Shown one piece after another: positions 1-9,300 of a DNA stretch of 64,000 bases. The notes beneath the pieces were generated by a model. That model searched no databases. It was not told the origin of the DNA and saw nothing but the letters and a program-made list of their open reading frames with translations. Origin of the DNA: Fodinibius roseus (GTDB lineage: Bacteria > Bacteroidota > Rhodothermia > Balneolales > Balneolaceae); contig NZ_FQUS01000010.1 in assembly GCF_900129315.1 (NCBI RefSeq), forward strand, positions 111,568 to 175,567. The letters run 5' to 3'. The position numbers and the translations under genes were made by a program. How positions within the stretch are numbered: position 1 is the first letter of the stretch; the number at the start of each line of letters is the position of its first letter.

Positions 1-1345
1 AAGGCTGAAGGCCGATTTCAAAAGCCCTGATCGTCAGTGGCGCTCCATTTTCCACAATACCGCCGAAGAGCGCGGTAAGTTGCGCTCCATCTTTGGAATA
101 GACCCCGTCAACGCTGTAGCCTTCCTGCGTCTCGGTCAGTTCGATGCGCCCGGTAAAAGGAGTGCTGTAGGAATCGTCGGTATACATGGTATCCACCGGG
201 ATATTGTAGTGCTCCATCGTGCCGTTTTCAGGGACTCCTTCACTAAAATAAAGAGCATCGCCCTCGGTGTTTACGGAGCCTTCGGACAGCGAGTAGGTGA
301 AGGAGCCTGCGGCGGGACTCACGGCGGTTTTGTGCTGCATGTCCCAGGCGCCGGTCGAGACAATAACCAGACCGGTCATGGTACAGATAACAAGGGTATC
401 GATAAACGGCTCCAAGAGGGCTACTACGCCTTCGCGCACAGGTTCGTCCGTTTTGGCGGCCGAATGGGCGATCGGTGCAGAACCTTGTCCCGCTTCATTG
501 GAAAAGATACCGCGCTGAACGCCGTAGCTGAGGGTAAAAATAAGGGCGCCGGATCCTACGCCCAGCGCGCCGGCCTGGGGATTAAAGGCATAACCGACAA
601 TCATTTGAAGAGAGGGAATGACGGCATCGTAGTTGAGGAACAGAATGATCAGGGCGCCGAATACATAAAGGACACCCATAAAAGGCACCAGCCGCGCGGT
701 CACCCGGCCGATGCGTTTGATGCCGCCCAGGATGACGGCAGCTACCAGGCTGGCGGTAATCAGGCCCGTGATCCACACGGGAATCTGAAAATCACTGTGC
801 ATCACATCGGCAACCGTGTTCGCCTGTACCGCGTTGCCGGTCAGGAAGGCACAAATAGCAGCAGAAATGGCGAAAGCCACGGCCAGCCATTTCCAGTTAG
901 CCCCCAGTCCCCGCTCAATATAGTACATCGGTCCCCCCGAAACAGAGCCGTCGGGATTCGTATCGCGGTATTCCTGTGCCAGCGTGACTTCGGTATATTT
1001 GATGGCCATTCCGAACACAGCCGTTACCCACATCCAAAATAACGCCCCGGGTCCCCCATAATGGATAGCCAGTGCCACGCCTGCTATGTTTCCAATACCC
1101 ACCGTAGCGGAGAGGGCCGTTGTTAGCGCCTGAAAGTGGTTGATGTCGCCTTCGTCCTCCGGATCGTCATAAAAGCCCGTTACTACTTTCAGGCCATGCC
1201 TGAACCCGCTTACTTGAATGAACCCGAGACGAAAAGTGATATAGATACCGAACGAAAGCAGAAGGCCGACCATCACTGGAAAAGCTTCCGGCGTATTCCA
1301 GATTAGGTTTTCCAGGAAATCGATGATACGTTCAAATGCTTGCAT
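1..1345 (-). CDS. Alanine/glycine:cation symporter family protein (AGCS), 3' end cut by window
   Basis: Inner-membrane carrier that imports small neutral amino acids with sodium or protons. Reading from an ATG at 1345 the frame stays open for 448 codons to the window edge, so the C-terminus is missing. Visible family landmarks are ALSATVGIGNIAGVALAIHY near residue 70, VSGGPMYYIERGLG near 140, LTGNAVQANTVADVM near 170 and APLTIRAFEIGL close to the window edge. Just before that last motif lies a polar stretch of roughly 90 residues (about 61-330 on the DNA) rich in Asp, Glu, Ser and Thr with no hydrophobic segment. It looks like a soluble loop inserted between membrane helices. The gene is divergent from the HU gene across about 220 bp of AT-rich DNA. 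The family assignment is firm; the exact substrate is not. Confidence 0.9.
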   Translation of the reverse strand, partial: MQAFERIIDFLENLIWNTPEAFPVMVGLLLSFGIYITFRLGFIQVSGFRHGLKVVTGFYDDPEDEGDINHFQALTTALSATVGIGNIAGVALAIHYGGPGALFWMWVTAVFGMAIKYTEVTLAQEYRDTNPDGSVSGGPMYYIERGLGANWKWLAVAFAISAAICAFLTGNAVQANTVADVMHSDFQIPVWITGLITASLVAAVILGGIKRIGRVTARLVPFMGVLYVFGALIILFLNYDAVIPSLQMIVGYAFNPQAGALGVGSGALIFTLSYGVQRGIFSNEAGQGSAPIAHSAAKTDEPVREGVVALLEPFIDTLVICTMTGLVIVSTGAWDMQHKTAVSPAAGSFTYSLSEGSVNTEGDALYFSEGVPENGTMEHYNIPVDTMYTDDSYSTPFTGRIELTETQEGYSVDGVYSKDGAQLTALFGGIVENGAPLTIRAFEIGLQP

Positions 1346-1549
1346 ACACTTTCGGACTTAAATGAATTTTAGAAAAAGAACCAAGAGGAATGTAAAAAAA
1401 GATTTTCGAATTTTTCAGTTTAAATTAAGATGTTAACTATGAGTATCCATAAAAAAACGTTAAAATAAGGTAATTAATAATAGTATAGCTTATAACCGGA
1501 AGGATGTACATTGTTCTGAATCTCTGAATTGTTAATCTATACTGGACTC

Positions 1550-1557
1550 AAAGGTGG
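1550..1557 (+). promoter_or_regulatory. Ribosome binding site of the HU gene
   Basis: AAAGGTGG lies six bases before the ATG at 1564. It is one of few clear Shine-Dalgarno sequences in this window and fixes the HU start. Confidence 0.6.
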
Positions 1558-1563
1558 TATATT

Positions 1564-1860
1564 ATGACTAAAGCAGATATTGTTGACGTTATTGCCTCAT
1601 CAACGGGACTAACAAAAGTGGAAACGGAAGCAGTGGTTAATGGCTTTATGGAGACGGTCATCGACGCCATGAAGCGTGGAGAGCATATTGAGCTACGTGG
1701 ATTCGGAACGTTTAAGGTCGTAAAAAGAGCTCAGCGTGTGGCCCGGAATCCCAAGACCAATGAAGAAGTCATTGTGCCCGAACAGTATGTTCCGGTACTT
1801 AAGATGTCGAAGGATTTTAAAAACCAGGTGAATGAGTCGATCATGGAACAGGAGGGTTGA
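1564..1860 (+). CDS. HU/IHF-family DNA-binding protein
   Basis: Small histone-like protein that dimerises, bends DNA and compacts the nucleoid. At 98 residues it has the usual HU/IHF length. The N-terminal helical part (MTKADIVDVIASSTGL) is followed by the hallmark ELRGFGTFKV beta turn near residue 45 and the DNA-contacting arm with VARNPKTNE, whose proline intercalates into DNA. A strong Shine-Dalgarno supports the start. The gene stands alone, divergent from the AGCS transporter and convergent with an uncharacterised gene. Sequence alone does not separate HU from IHF. Confidence 0.95.
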   Translation: MTKADIVDVIASSTGLTKVETEAVVNGFMETVIDAMKRGEHIELRGFGTFKVVKRAQRVARNPKTNEEVIVPEQYVPVLKMSKDFKNQVNESIMEQEG

Positions 1861-2024
1861 CGACCTTCTCAGCTGCCTGATTATGCATACCATGGATTTA
1901 CACGCCGTTCAATCGCCGATGTTCAATAAAGTAATCGATGAGTTTGTGTTCGGCAGCGACCGGTCTGACCTATGCCAGATATGCAATCAGGGAACAGGCC
2001 ATAGATCACATAGGGATCGGGAAC

Positions 2025-2678
2025 TCAGGCTGCCACCTGGCTTTCCAGGGTTTGTTCAGCCGACTTTATGACCTTGTTTGATTTAACGAGGAGTTCATGC
2101 AGGATCTTCAGCACAAACTGGTGGACCTGATTTAAGCTGGTAAGATCAACAAGCGTATACTGGAAATAGGAGATAAGGTTTACGGCCGACAGGTATTTGC
2201 CGCTTTTTGTTCCTTCAACCTCTACGTGCCAGCGCGTAATGATATCATCATCGGCCAGAAGGTCATTTACTTTGCGGGTAATTTCTTCCATCCATAAGCT
2301 GGCCGCTTCAACTTTGTGGTAGCCGTTTTGAGCCGCTAATTTGTGGTGGTGCGCCTTTTCATTGAACAGCCAGGTGATTTCAATATCGATGTCCGGTGAG
2401 ATAGAGGTACTGACCATATGTTTTTCCTGCAGGAAGGGATGTTCTTCCATTCCCTCCAACTGTTTGGCCAACACCGTTTCCCGGAACCGATCCCAGTCAA
2501 GATTAATGGAAAGGGCCTTAATGAAATCCGACGATCGCCTTAAATCAATTTCAATTTCCAGTCCCGTCGCATTTATCCTATCTTCATTCCATGTTCGAAA
2601 CGTATTGATTGAAATCTCTCTGTTGTGAAGGTCATCCTCTATTCGGTTAATAACCGAATTAAAAATTGGGTATGTCAT
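2025..2678 (-). CDS. Uncharacterised cytoplasmic protein, 217 aa
   Basis: I do not recognise this family. The protein has no signal peptide or membrane segment, is acidic, and has a mixed alpha/beta look. Its first half has paired features such as EIEIDLRRSSDF and DIDIEITWLFNE that suggest repeated beta strands. The last 45 residues are probably helical. The ATG at 2678 is 54 bp from the divergent rqcH start, so both promoters must sit in or beside this short gap. A perfect 9-1-9 palindrome (2641-2659) lies inside codons 7-13 and could be an operator for either gene. Codon use matches the neighbours, so this is probably a real lineage-specific gene. Confidence 0.7.
   Translation of the reverse strand: MTYPIFNSVINRIEDDLHNREISINTFRTWNEDRINATGLEIEIDLRRSSDFIKALSINLDWDRFRETVLAKQLEGMEEHPFLQEKHMVSTSISPDIDIEITWLFNEKAHHHKLAAQNGYHKVEAASLWMEEITRKVNDLLADDDIITRWHVEVEGTKSGKYLSAVNLISYFQYTLVDLTSLNQVHQFVLKILHELLVKSNKVIKSAEQTLESQVAA
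2641..2659. promoter_or_regulatory. Perfect 19 bp palindrome near a divergent start region
   Basis: ATTCGGTTA, one A, then TAACCGAAT: two perfect 9 bp arms around one base. It lies inside the first codons of the 217-aa gene and about 75 bp upstream of the rqcH start. The form suits a dimeric repressor site; no regulator is seen nearby. Confidence 0.35.
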
Positions 2679-2732
2679 CGCTAAAGTCCTTATTATTATT
2701 GGTTTTTCAAACGTCTCTTTACCGAAGTTAGC

Positions 2733-4322
2733 ATGAATAACTTTTATACCTTAATATATTTAAACCGCGAGATAAAAGAAAAGATCCGTGAAGGTTTTTT
2801 TAGGTTTGCCATCAGCCCGCATAAAGATGTCTTGCACCTTTATATCCGGAAGGAGGAGGAGACATTCCGGCTCATTTTTAGTGCGAATGCGAGGGAGACG
2901 GCGCTGTTTTGGGATGATTATCGTCCCCCGAAAAAGAGAAACGTGACGGAGTTTTTTCCATCGCTTGAAGGAGAAAAAATTACGGCTGTGCAGCTGGCCG
3001 ATAAAGATCGGCTCATCACTATCGGTTTTGAGAGCGGGCGGCACCTTCTTTTTAAACTTTTCAGCGGACGTCCGAATGTTTTCCTGGTGAAAGCGGATAA
3101 GATTACCGGTGCCTTTAAAAATCCGGATGAACTGACAGGCACATCCGCGCCGTCTCCGGTAGCCCCGGATTTCCGGGAGGAAGTGAGTCCCAAACGGACG
3201 GCTAAAAACCAGATGACGGAGATAAATCCGCTGTTGCCGCGCAATCTGCTTCCGTATGTTATTAAGCAGCACCAGGTCGAAGAGATGACACCGGATACCG
3301 TAAAGTCGTTCACGGAAGCATTGACGGAGGCACTCCTGCATGACCCGCACCCGCGGGTGCTTAAAACAGGAGATTTCTGTTTATGGTCGAGAGAATGGCT
3401 GGATATTCCCAGCGAGAAGAACTGCGATCATGCTAATGACTGTGTGGCCTTTGCCTATAAAAATGCAGTGCATTTGCGTCGCCTGCACACCAGGAAAGAA
3501 GATGTGATACGGCTTTTAGAACGGGTAAAGGGACAAAAAAAAGAGCTGATTGAGCAGCTGGAACAGGCAGAAAAAAGTTTGGAGCGGGCCGACGAGTATG
3601 AAAAATTCGGGCATTTGTTGATGGCTCATGCCCACGAAACCGTTTCACCGGGGAGCGCGGAGCTAACCATCAAGGATTTTTACGAAAATGATGAGGAGAT
3701 AACGATCCCCCTGAAAAAGAAGGGGGATATCGCCCAAAATGCCGAATACTATTATGAAAAAGCAAAAGATGCCCGAAAGTCATACGAAAATGCCCGGCGG
3801 CGGCTCCCGAAAGAGCAACGAGAATGGGAGCAGGTTGTTTCGCTGCTGCAGGAAGCCCGTGAGATCGATCGCCTGTGGAATTTGGAGGACTGGCTGAAGG
3901 ATCACAGCGAAGCGCTCAGCCACTTTGGGTATGGCAGCGGCGAAGATAACCAACGGTCTTCTCCGTATCGCAAATTCAAGGTAGGCAAGTATGAAGTCTG
4001 GATCGGAAAGAATGCCAAAAGTAACGATGCATTAACCAACCTGGCCCATAAAGAGGATATCTGGCTGCATGCCCGCGGGGTGGGCGGCTCGCATGTGGTG
4101 ATCCGCATGGGCAATCAAAAGGACTACCCGCCAAAGCAGGTGATCCTGCAGGCGGCCGGTTATGCCGCTTTTTACTCCAAGGCCCGGGGAATGAAAACGG
4201 CCCCGGTTATGTACACCAAATGCAAATATGTCCGAAAACCGAAAGGGAGTCCCCCGGGCGCGGTTGTACTGGAGCGCGAAGAGGTGGAGATGGTCCCCCC
4301 GGTCAATCCCAATAACCATTAA
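2733..4322 (+). CDS. rqcH: RqcH/NFACT-family ribosome quality control protein
   Basis: Homologue of RqcH/Rqc2, which binds stalled 50S subunits with peptidyl-tRNA and directs addition of alanine tails to mark incomplete proteins. An NFACT-N type domain covers about residues 1-230, followed by a charged coiled-coil middle (about 240-370). The C-terminal NFACT-R domain contains NLAHKEDIWLHARGVGGSHV near residue 435 and ends with the typical KPKGSPPGAVVL segment. At 529 residues it is slightly shorter than the Bacillus protein (about 570). The gene is transcribed alone, divergent from the 217-aa gene, with about 400 non-coding bases after it. It may also be named fibronectin-binding protein A in older annotation. 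Confidence 0.88.
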   Translation: MNNFYTLIYLNREIKEKIREGFFRFAISPHKDVLHLYIRKEEETFRLIFSANARETALFWDDYRPPKKRNVTEFFPSLEGEKITAVQLADKDRLITIGFESGRHLLFKLFSGRPNVFLVKADKITGAFKNPDELTGTSAPSPVAPDFREEVSPKRTAKNQMTEINPLLPRNLLPYVIKQHQVEEMTPDTVKSFTEALTEALLHDPHPRVLKTGDFCLWSREWLDIPSEKNCDHANDCVAFAYKNAVHLRRLHTRKEDVIRLLERVKGQKKELIEQLEQAEKSLERADEYEKFGHLLMAHAHETVSPGSAELTIKDFYENDEEITIPLKKKGDIAQNAEYYYEKAKDARKSYENARRRLPKEQREWEQVVSLLQEAREIDRLWNLEDWLKDHSEALSHFGYGSGEDNQRSSPYRKFKVGKYEVWIGKNAKSNDALTNLAHKEDIWLHARGVGGSHVVIRMGNQKDYPPKQVILQAAGYAAFYSKARGMKTAPVMYTKCKYVRKPKGSPPGAVVLEREEVEMVPPVNPNNH

Positions 4323-4428
4323 CCCTATTTCTCACACAATAATTTAGTGAAGACTCCAGGCCATTGATGTATAGTATATTTCATTTATTTTAGAATTTTG
4401 TCACAAATGAGACTCGGTCGTACGCTGC

Positions 4429-4522
4429 GAAATTTTCCCGTCTGCCGCGTTGTCCCAAAAATGGTGTACTCAGGTACGTTTCCGCCACCATTGCCGCACC
4501 GCCTTGCAGACGACCAAATTTC
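4429..4522. repeat. Long imperfect palindrome in the rqcH-aroK gap
   Basis: The gap 4323-4719 has no convincing gene. In it, 17-base arms at 4429-4445 (GAAATTTTCCCGTCTGC) and 4506-4522 (GCAGACGACCAAATTTC) match at 14 positions. Between them are smaller dyads: ATGGTG (4461-4466) with CACCAT (4486-4491), and two GTAC blocks around TCAG. RNA or single-stranded DNA would fold into a branched hairpin. It resembles a mobile palindromic repeat or MITE remnant more than a terminator, as no T run follows. Confidence 0.5.
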
Positions 4523-4719
4523 TTGGTGAGAAAAGCGGGGGAACGGCAACCTGAGTTCCAGAGAAAGGATTAAACGGAAAAGTATGGCTTATTGGGTGTC
4601 TTCGCTTGAAACAACATAATAATGATTAGCGTGGAGGTTTATCCATAGCAGGAGTACTTTTTTACAGAGCTTTGGTTCATATATCGAAACTCCCCTTAAC
4701 ATTAACCAAATCACGGATC

Positions 4720-5283
4720 ATGGATATAGATGGAGAAATATCTGAAGTCATCTTTTTATGTGGATTTATGGGCGCCGGTAAAACAACTATCGGCCAAAAA
4801 CTGGCCGCAGAGCTGGGCCGTCCCTTTTTGGATTTGGACGATCGTATCGTAGAAAAGGCGGGAAAGCCGATCCCCGAGATTTTTGAAGCATCCGGGGAAG
4901 GCAGGTTTCGGGCCATCGAGCGAAGTGCGCTCCTGGAAGTCGCCCGGCAGTTTAACGGGGTTGTGGCTCTCGGGGGCGGCAGTTTGCAAAATCAGCATCT
5001 GCTGGATCATCTGAAATGCAACGGCTTGCTTATATTCATTGAAGCCCCGATACCGGTGATCATAGACCGTATCTCACAGGACGCCAACCGCCCGCTGCTG
5101 TTGGATGAACAGGGAGAGCCAAAGGATCGGGATACCCTCAAAAAAGAGCTGAAGATGCTTTATGAAGACCGTCTGCCCTTATACGAGCAGGCAATGATCA
5201 CCCTGAACATAAAAGCCGGTGAATCCGCCGACCAACAAGTAAAAACACTGATTAATAAAATTCGCAATTATGTCGCATCATAA
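4720..5283 (+). CDS. aroK: Shikimate kinase
   Basis: Phosphorylates shikimate at the 3-hydroxyl with ATP, fifth step of the chorismate pathway. From the ATG at 4720 the protein has 187 residues, normal for AroK. Landmarks are the P-loop GFMGAGKTT (residues 15-23), the shikimate-binding DLDDRIVEKAG and RFRAIE segments, GGGS in the core, and the lid arginine in NRPLL. An upstream in-frame TTG at 4672 would add 16 residues unlike the family, so I prefer 4720. The stop overlaps the aroB start by 14 bp, pointing to translational coupling. Confidence 0.93.
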   Translation: MDIDGEISEVIFLCGFMGAGKTTIGQKLAAELGRPFLDLDDRIVEKAGKPIPEIFEASGEGRFRAIERSALLEVARQFNGVVALGGGSLQNQHLLDHLKCNGLLIFIEAPIPVIIDRISQDANRPLLLDEQGEPKDRDTLKKELKMLYEDRLPLYEQAMITLNIKAGESADQQVKTLINKIRNYVAS

Positions 5284-6364
5284 TATAGAAGTTGATATTT
5301 CATTTGAAGAACGCTACCGGGTCCGCATCGGACCGGATATCCGGGAAGAGCTGCCCTCTTTTTGTTCACAGCACTATTCGCCGGAGAAAATTATTGTCAT
5401 CATAGACGAGAAGGTGCACCGGCTGCACCATACCAAAATCCAGGCGATATGCGGCGACTACTTCCGTGAGATCCTTTGGCTGAAGGTTCCCCGGGGCGAA
5501 GGGTCAAAGTCCCTGTCGCAATGGCAGCTGATGCTCGACCGGATACTGGAAGAGGGGATAGAGCGCGGTACGCCGCTCCTGGCCGTGGGCGGGGGCGTGA
5601 CCGGGGATCTGGCCGGTTTTGTGGCGGCATCGACGCTGCGGGGTATCCCATTAATTCATATGCCCACCACCCTGCTCGCTATGGTCGACAGTTCCATCGG
5701 CGGAAAGACGGGGCTGAATCATACGACCGGCAAGAACCTGGTCGGAGCATTTTATCAGCCGGATGCGGTTTTTGCGGATGTGGCGTTTCTTCGAACGCTC
5801 GAACAAAAAGAGTGGATTACGGGTATGGCGGAAGTCATAAAATATGCTGCCATCAGAAAACCGGAGCTGTTCGATCAGCTGGCCGACCTCACAAAAAGCA
5901 TCCCGGAGCCGGATGAACGATGGGCAAAAGTAATCAGTGACAGCGTCCGTATCAAAACCGATATCGTGGAAGAAGATGTTCTGGAAGCCGGAAACCGGGC
6001 TTTTCTCAATTTTGGACATACATTCGGACACGCATTGGAGAAGGTGGCAGGCTATGGAAACCTGGCACACGGGGAAGCTGTTTTTGCGGGCATGATCGCA
6101 GCCACTCATTTCTCCCGACAGCTGGGCCATCCGGTAGACGATATACGTTTTCGTCCCTTCTTACCGTTATACAAGCGTCAGATTGAATCGCTGCCCGCCG
6201 ACATCGGTGCGCTTATTAAAGCGATGAGGACAGATAAAAAGGTGAAAGATAACACCATACAATTAGTGTTATTGAAAGAGTGGGGTTCGCCTTATATTCT
6301 ACCTTGCACAGATCTTTCAAAACTGGAAGAATCCTGGCAGTATGCACTGGCACAGTTTACGTAA
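5270..6364 (+). CDS. aroB: 3-dehydroquinate synthase
   Basis: Converts DAHP to 3-dehydroquinate using NAD+ and a divalent metal, second step of the chorismate pathway. At 364 residues it has the family length. The NAD-binding core shows GGGVTGDLAGF, the MPTTLLAMVDSSIGGKTG block near residue 130, NLVGAF, the metal-ligand region GMAEVIKY near 180, and the metal-binding NFGHTFGHALE and HGEAV histidines near 250-270. It overlaps aroK and is followed after 24 bp by the TamB-like gene, so all appear to lie in one operon. aroA is far away in this window at 42.8 kb. Confidence 0.95.
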   Translation: MSHHNIEVDISFEERYRVRIGPDIREELPSFCSQHYSPEKIIVIIDEKVHRLHHTKIQAICGDYFREILWLKVPRGEGSKSLSQWQLMLDRILEEGIERGTPLLAVGGGVTGDLAGFVAASTLRGIPLIHMPTTLLAMVDSSIGGKTGLNHTTGKNLVGAFYQPDAVFADVAFLRTLEQKEWITGMAEVIKYAAIRKPELFDQLADLTKSIPEPDERWAKVISDSVRIKTDIVEEDVLEAGNRAFLNFGHTFGHALEKVAGYGNLAHGEAVFAGMIAATHFSRQLGHPVDDIRFRPFLPLYKRQIESLPADIGALIKAMRTDKKVKDNTIQLVLLKEWGSPYILPCTDLSKLEESWQYALAQFT

Positions 6365-6388
6365 ACAACCATTAGGTCTGAGTGATTT

Positions 6389-9300
6389 TTGATTCTTCGC
6401 TGGTTACATAAAAGCTGGAAGTATTTATGGGGGATTGTCCTTTCCATCCTGTTTGTTTTGCTCATCACAGCAGGAAGTGTCATAGGATTGCTCCAGCTCG
6501 ACATCGTTCAAAACTACCTGCTTGATCGTATAGAAAACAGGGTGGAGCGCGCGTATAAAGCGGACCTTTCGGTGGGGGATATAGGGGGATTCCTGCCTTT
6601 CCGTGTTCAGTTAAGAGATGTGACCCTGGTTTCCCGGGATTCGGTGGCGGCGGACACTATAGCCAGTATTGAAAACATAGAAAATGAAATCGACATCTGG
6701 GAGCTCATCCGGAACAAGGTGAGTATTACGGGTTTTGTGATCAATAAACCTGAATTATGGCTGCGCAGGGGAACGGATGGCTCCCTTGTTTTTTTGGAAC
6801 CCACTTTGCCGGCCCCGGATACCACAGGTCGCGCCAGCGAACTGTGGTTCAGTAATGTGAATGTGGAAGTACTGGCTCCGAGGATGGCTGTTACGGGCGG
6901 AAAAATTCACCTGAAAAATGTTACCGGTGATTCCCAAACGGTCCGCCTGCCGTCTTCGGTTACAATATCGGATCTTGATGCTAATTTTTTTCTGGAGTGG
7001 ACCGGAAACCAGCGTTATCTTGATATCGAAACAATATCGGCGGAGACCGATCTCCCCGATCTCCGGCAATTTACGATGACAGGACAGGTTTATAGCGATC
7101 AGCGATTTTTGGAATTTAATTCGTTCTATTTTCATCTCGGTAACTCAGAGCTGATTCTCAATGGCGAAGTGGATGGGGCAGATCTGGGATCTCCTGGCTT
7201 TCTAACCCAGCTCTCGGGGGCCCATTACGATCTTAACATGGTATCAACGGCCTTGTATCCCCGCGAACTGCGGGGTATCATTCCCGCTATACCGAATGTG
7301 GACGGGCCGATCACGTTCCAGTTGTATACCGAAGGCTCCACCGATTCGCTGAGGGTGGATGAAATCTCCGTAGGCAAGGGAGAAAGTCTGTTTCGGTTGA
7401 ACGGACTGGTTCAAAATCTCCGGGAACCCGATGCTTTTACCTATCAGGTGAGTATCGACAGCGTCAACCTGCGCCGGCAGGATATCCGGTCGCTGCTGGA
7501 TACCCTGCAAGCCCCGGAATACCAGGTCCTCGAAGACCTTACCATGAAGGGACGGGCCGAGGGCAGCCTGGATTCGATCGACGTCGACCTGGCTTTTAAC
7601 TCCCCCCTGGGCATGCTGGACCTGCAGGGCGGTAGTCAGCTAAAGGAGCCCCATCAGTACCAGGGGACCATGTCCGCCCGTGATATGGATGTGAGCTGGC
7701 TGATACCCACTACGCTGGATACGACCTCTCTGAATTTTGATGCCCGGCTCTCGGGGGTTGGAGTGACGTTTGATCAGGCAGTTTCGGATTTTGAGGTTAC
7801 GTTTAAAGAAAGCAGGATAAATCAACAGGAATTTGACCTGCTCCGGTTAACTTCATCGCTTTATAACGGGCGCTGGAACCATCAGTATACCTATCAGAAG
7901 GGAGAACAGCGGATGTCGGGCTCGGGGGAGGTGGACTTCAGTCGCGAGCGTCCCCCGCTTACCATGAAGGGTGAAGCCGAGAATATCAACCTGGCAGAGC
8001 TGACGGGCGATACGCTGGTGGCCGATACCAGGCTGAACTTTGACTATAAGGTGGAGGCGGAAGACCTTGATCTGAATGATACCGAAGGCCGGGCCAGTTT
8101 TGATGTTGCCCCGTCTGTTATTGACGGCGATACGGTGCAGTCTCACCAGTTTTATGCGGATATCAATACCCTGGACAACCGGCGCCGGTCATTCAGGGTG
8201 ACCAGTTCTCTGCTGGATATGAATGTCCGGGGTCACTTGTATCCCCGTGAGATTATGCGGCAGGCCCGTTTCTGGTCGACCTACCTGAATGATCGATACC
8301 GGGCAGAAATTAAACAGGACAGCACGGCCACCCTGTTGCCTCAGGTACCGTTACCGACACAAAACATTGTACTGGATGGCAGTATAACCGCCAAAAATTT
8401 AGAGCTTATAAAAGCATATTTCCCGTATTTCCCGTCATTATATACCGATTCCCGTATCAGCTTCAATGTCAATTCAGATCAAAACCGTTTGCTGCTCTCT
8501 ACCGATATACAAGCTGATACGCTGCAATTTGACCAGTGGAGTATCCGGGACGGACAGTCCCAGCTGACGGCTAACTTCCGCAGTGATCGTCCGCTGAGGG
8601 CCTCTTCTTCCATCGATTTTAAAGCGGATGTCGGGACTCTTCACTCCAACCTGACGGATATGGATTCAGTGGGGATCGACTTTGGCCTCAAGCAGGACTC
8701 GCTCTACTACCACCAGCGCATCAGGAATATCGGAGAAGATGCCCGCTTTAACCTGGAGCTGTCGGGGGGGATCACGGACAGTTCTGTCATTACTGCTGTC
8801 GAAGCATTCTATCTTGGCAATGAAACCTATGCGTGGAGGAATCAGGGCAGGCCGTCACTGCATTTTATGGAGCGGGAACGAATGGTGTTTAACGACTTCA
8901 GTTTTGAAAACGAGGATGAGTTTTTTCAGCTCGAGGGAGCGTTGAGCGGCAGCCGGGACGATTCGCTGTCGTATACGCTCAGGGATATCAACCTCTCCCG
9001 GATATCAGATCTGGTGAAAGGAGAAATTGATTTCGGAGGGGTGTTAAATGGAGGGTTGATGACACAGTCCCTTGTGGATCAGCCCACGATACAGGGACAG
9101 CTTGAGGTCGACCGATTTACGCTAAACGATCGTGTAGTCGGTGATTTATCCTTTAACAGCAGCTATAGTCCGTCGAATGATCGGTTTGACACGCGTATTG
9201 AGATTTTTACCGATCCCCAAAAGTATAAATCGTATCTGCAGGAGAATGACGGCGTCCAGCAGCATATTGTACTTGACGGCTATTTTTCGACCGGTGATTC

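Noticed and set aside
80..1042. 320-codon open frame on the plus strand
   Set aside because: It is antisense to the AGCS symporter gene, whose minus-strand frame gives clear family motifs; the plus frame has no features of a protein family.
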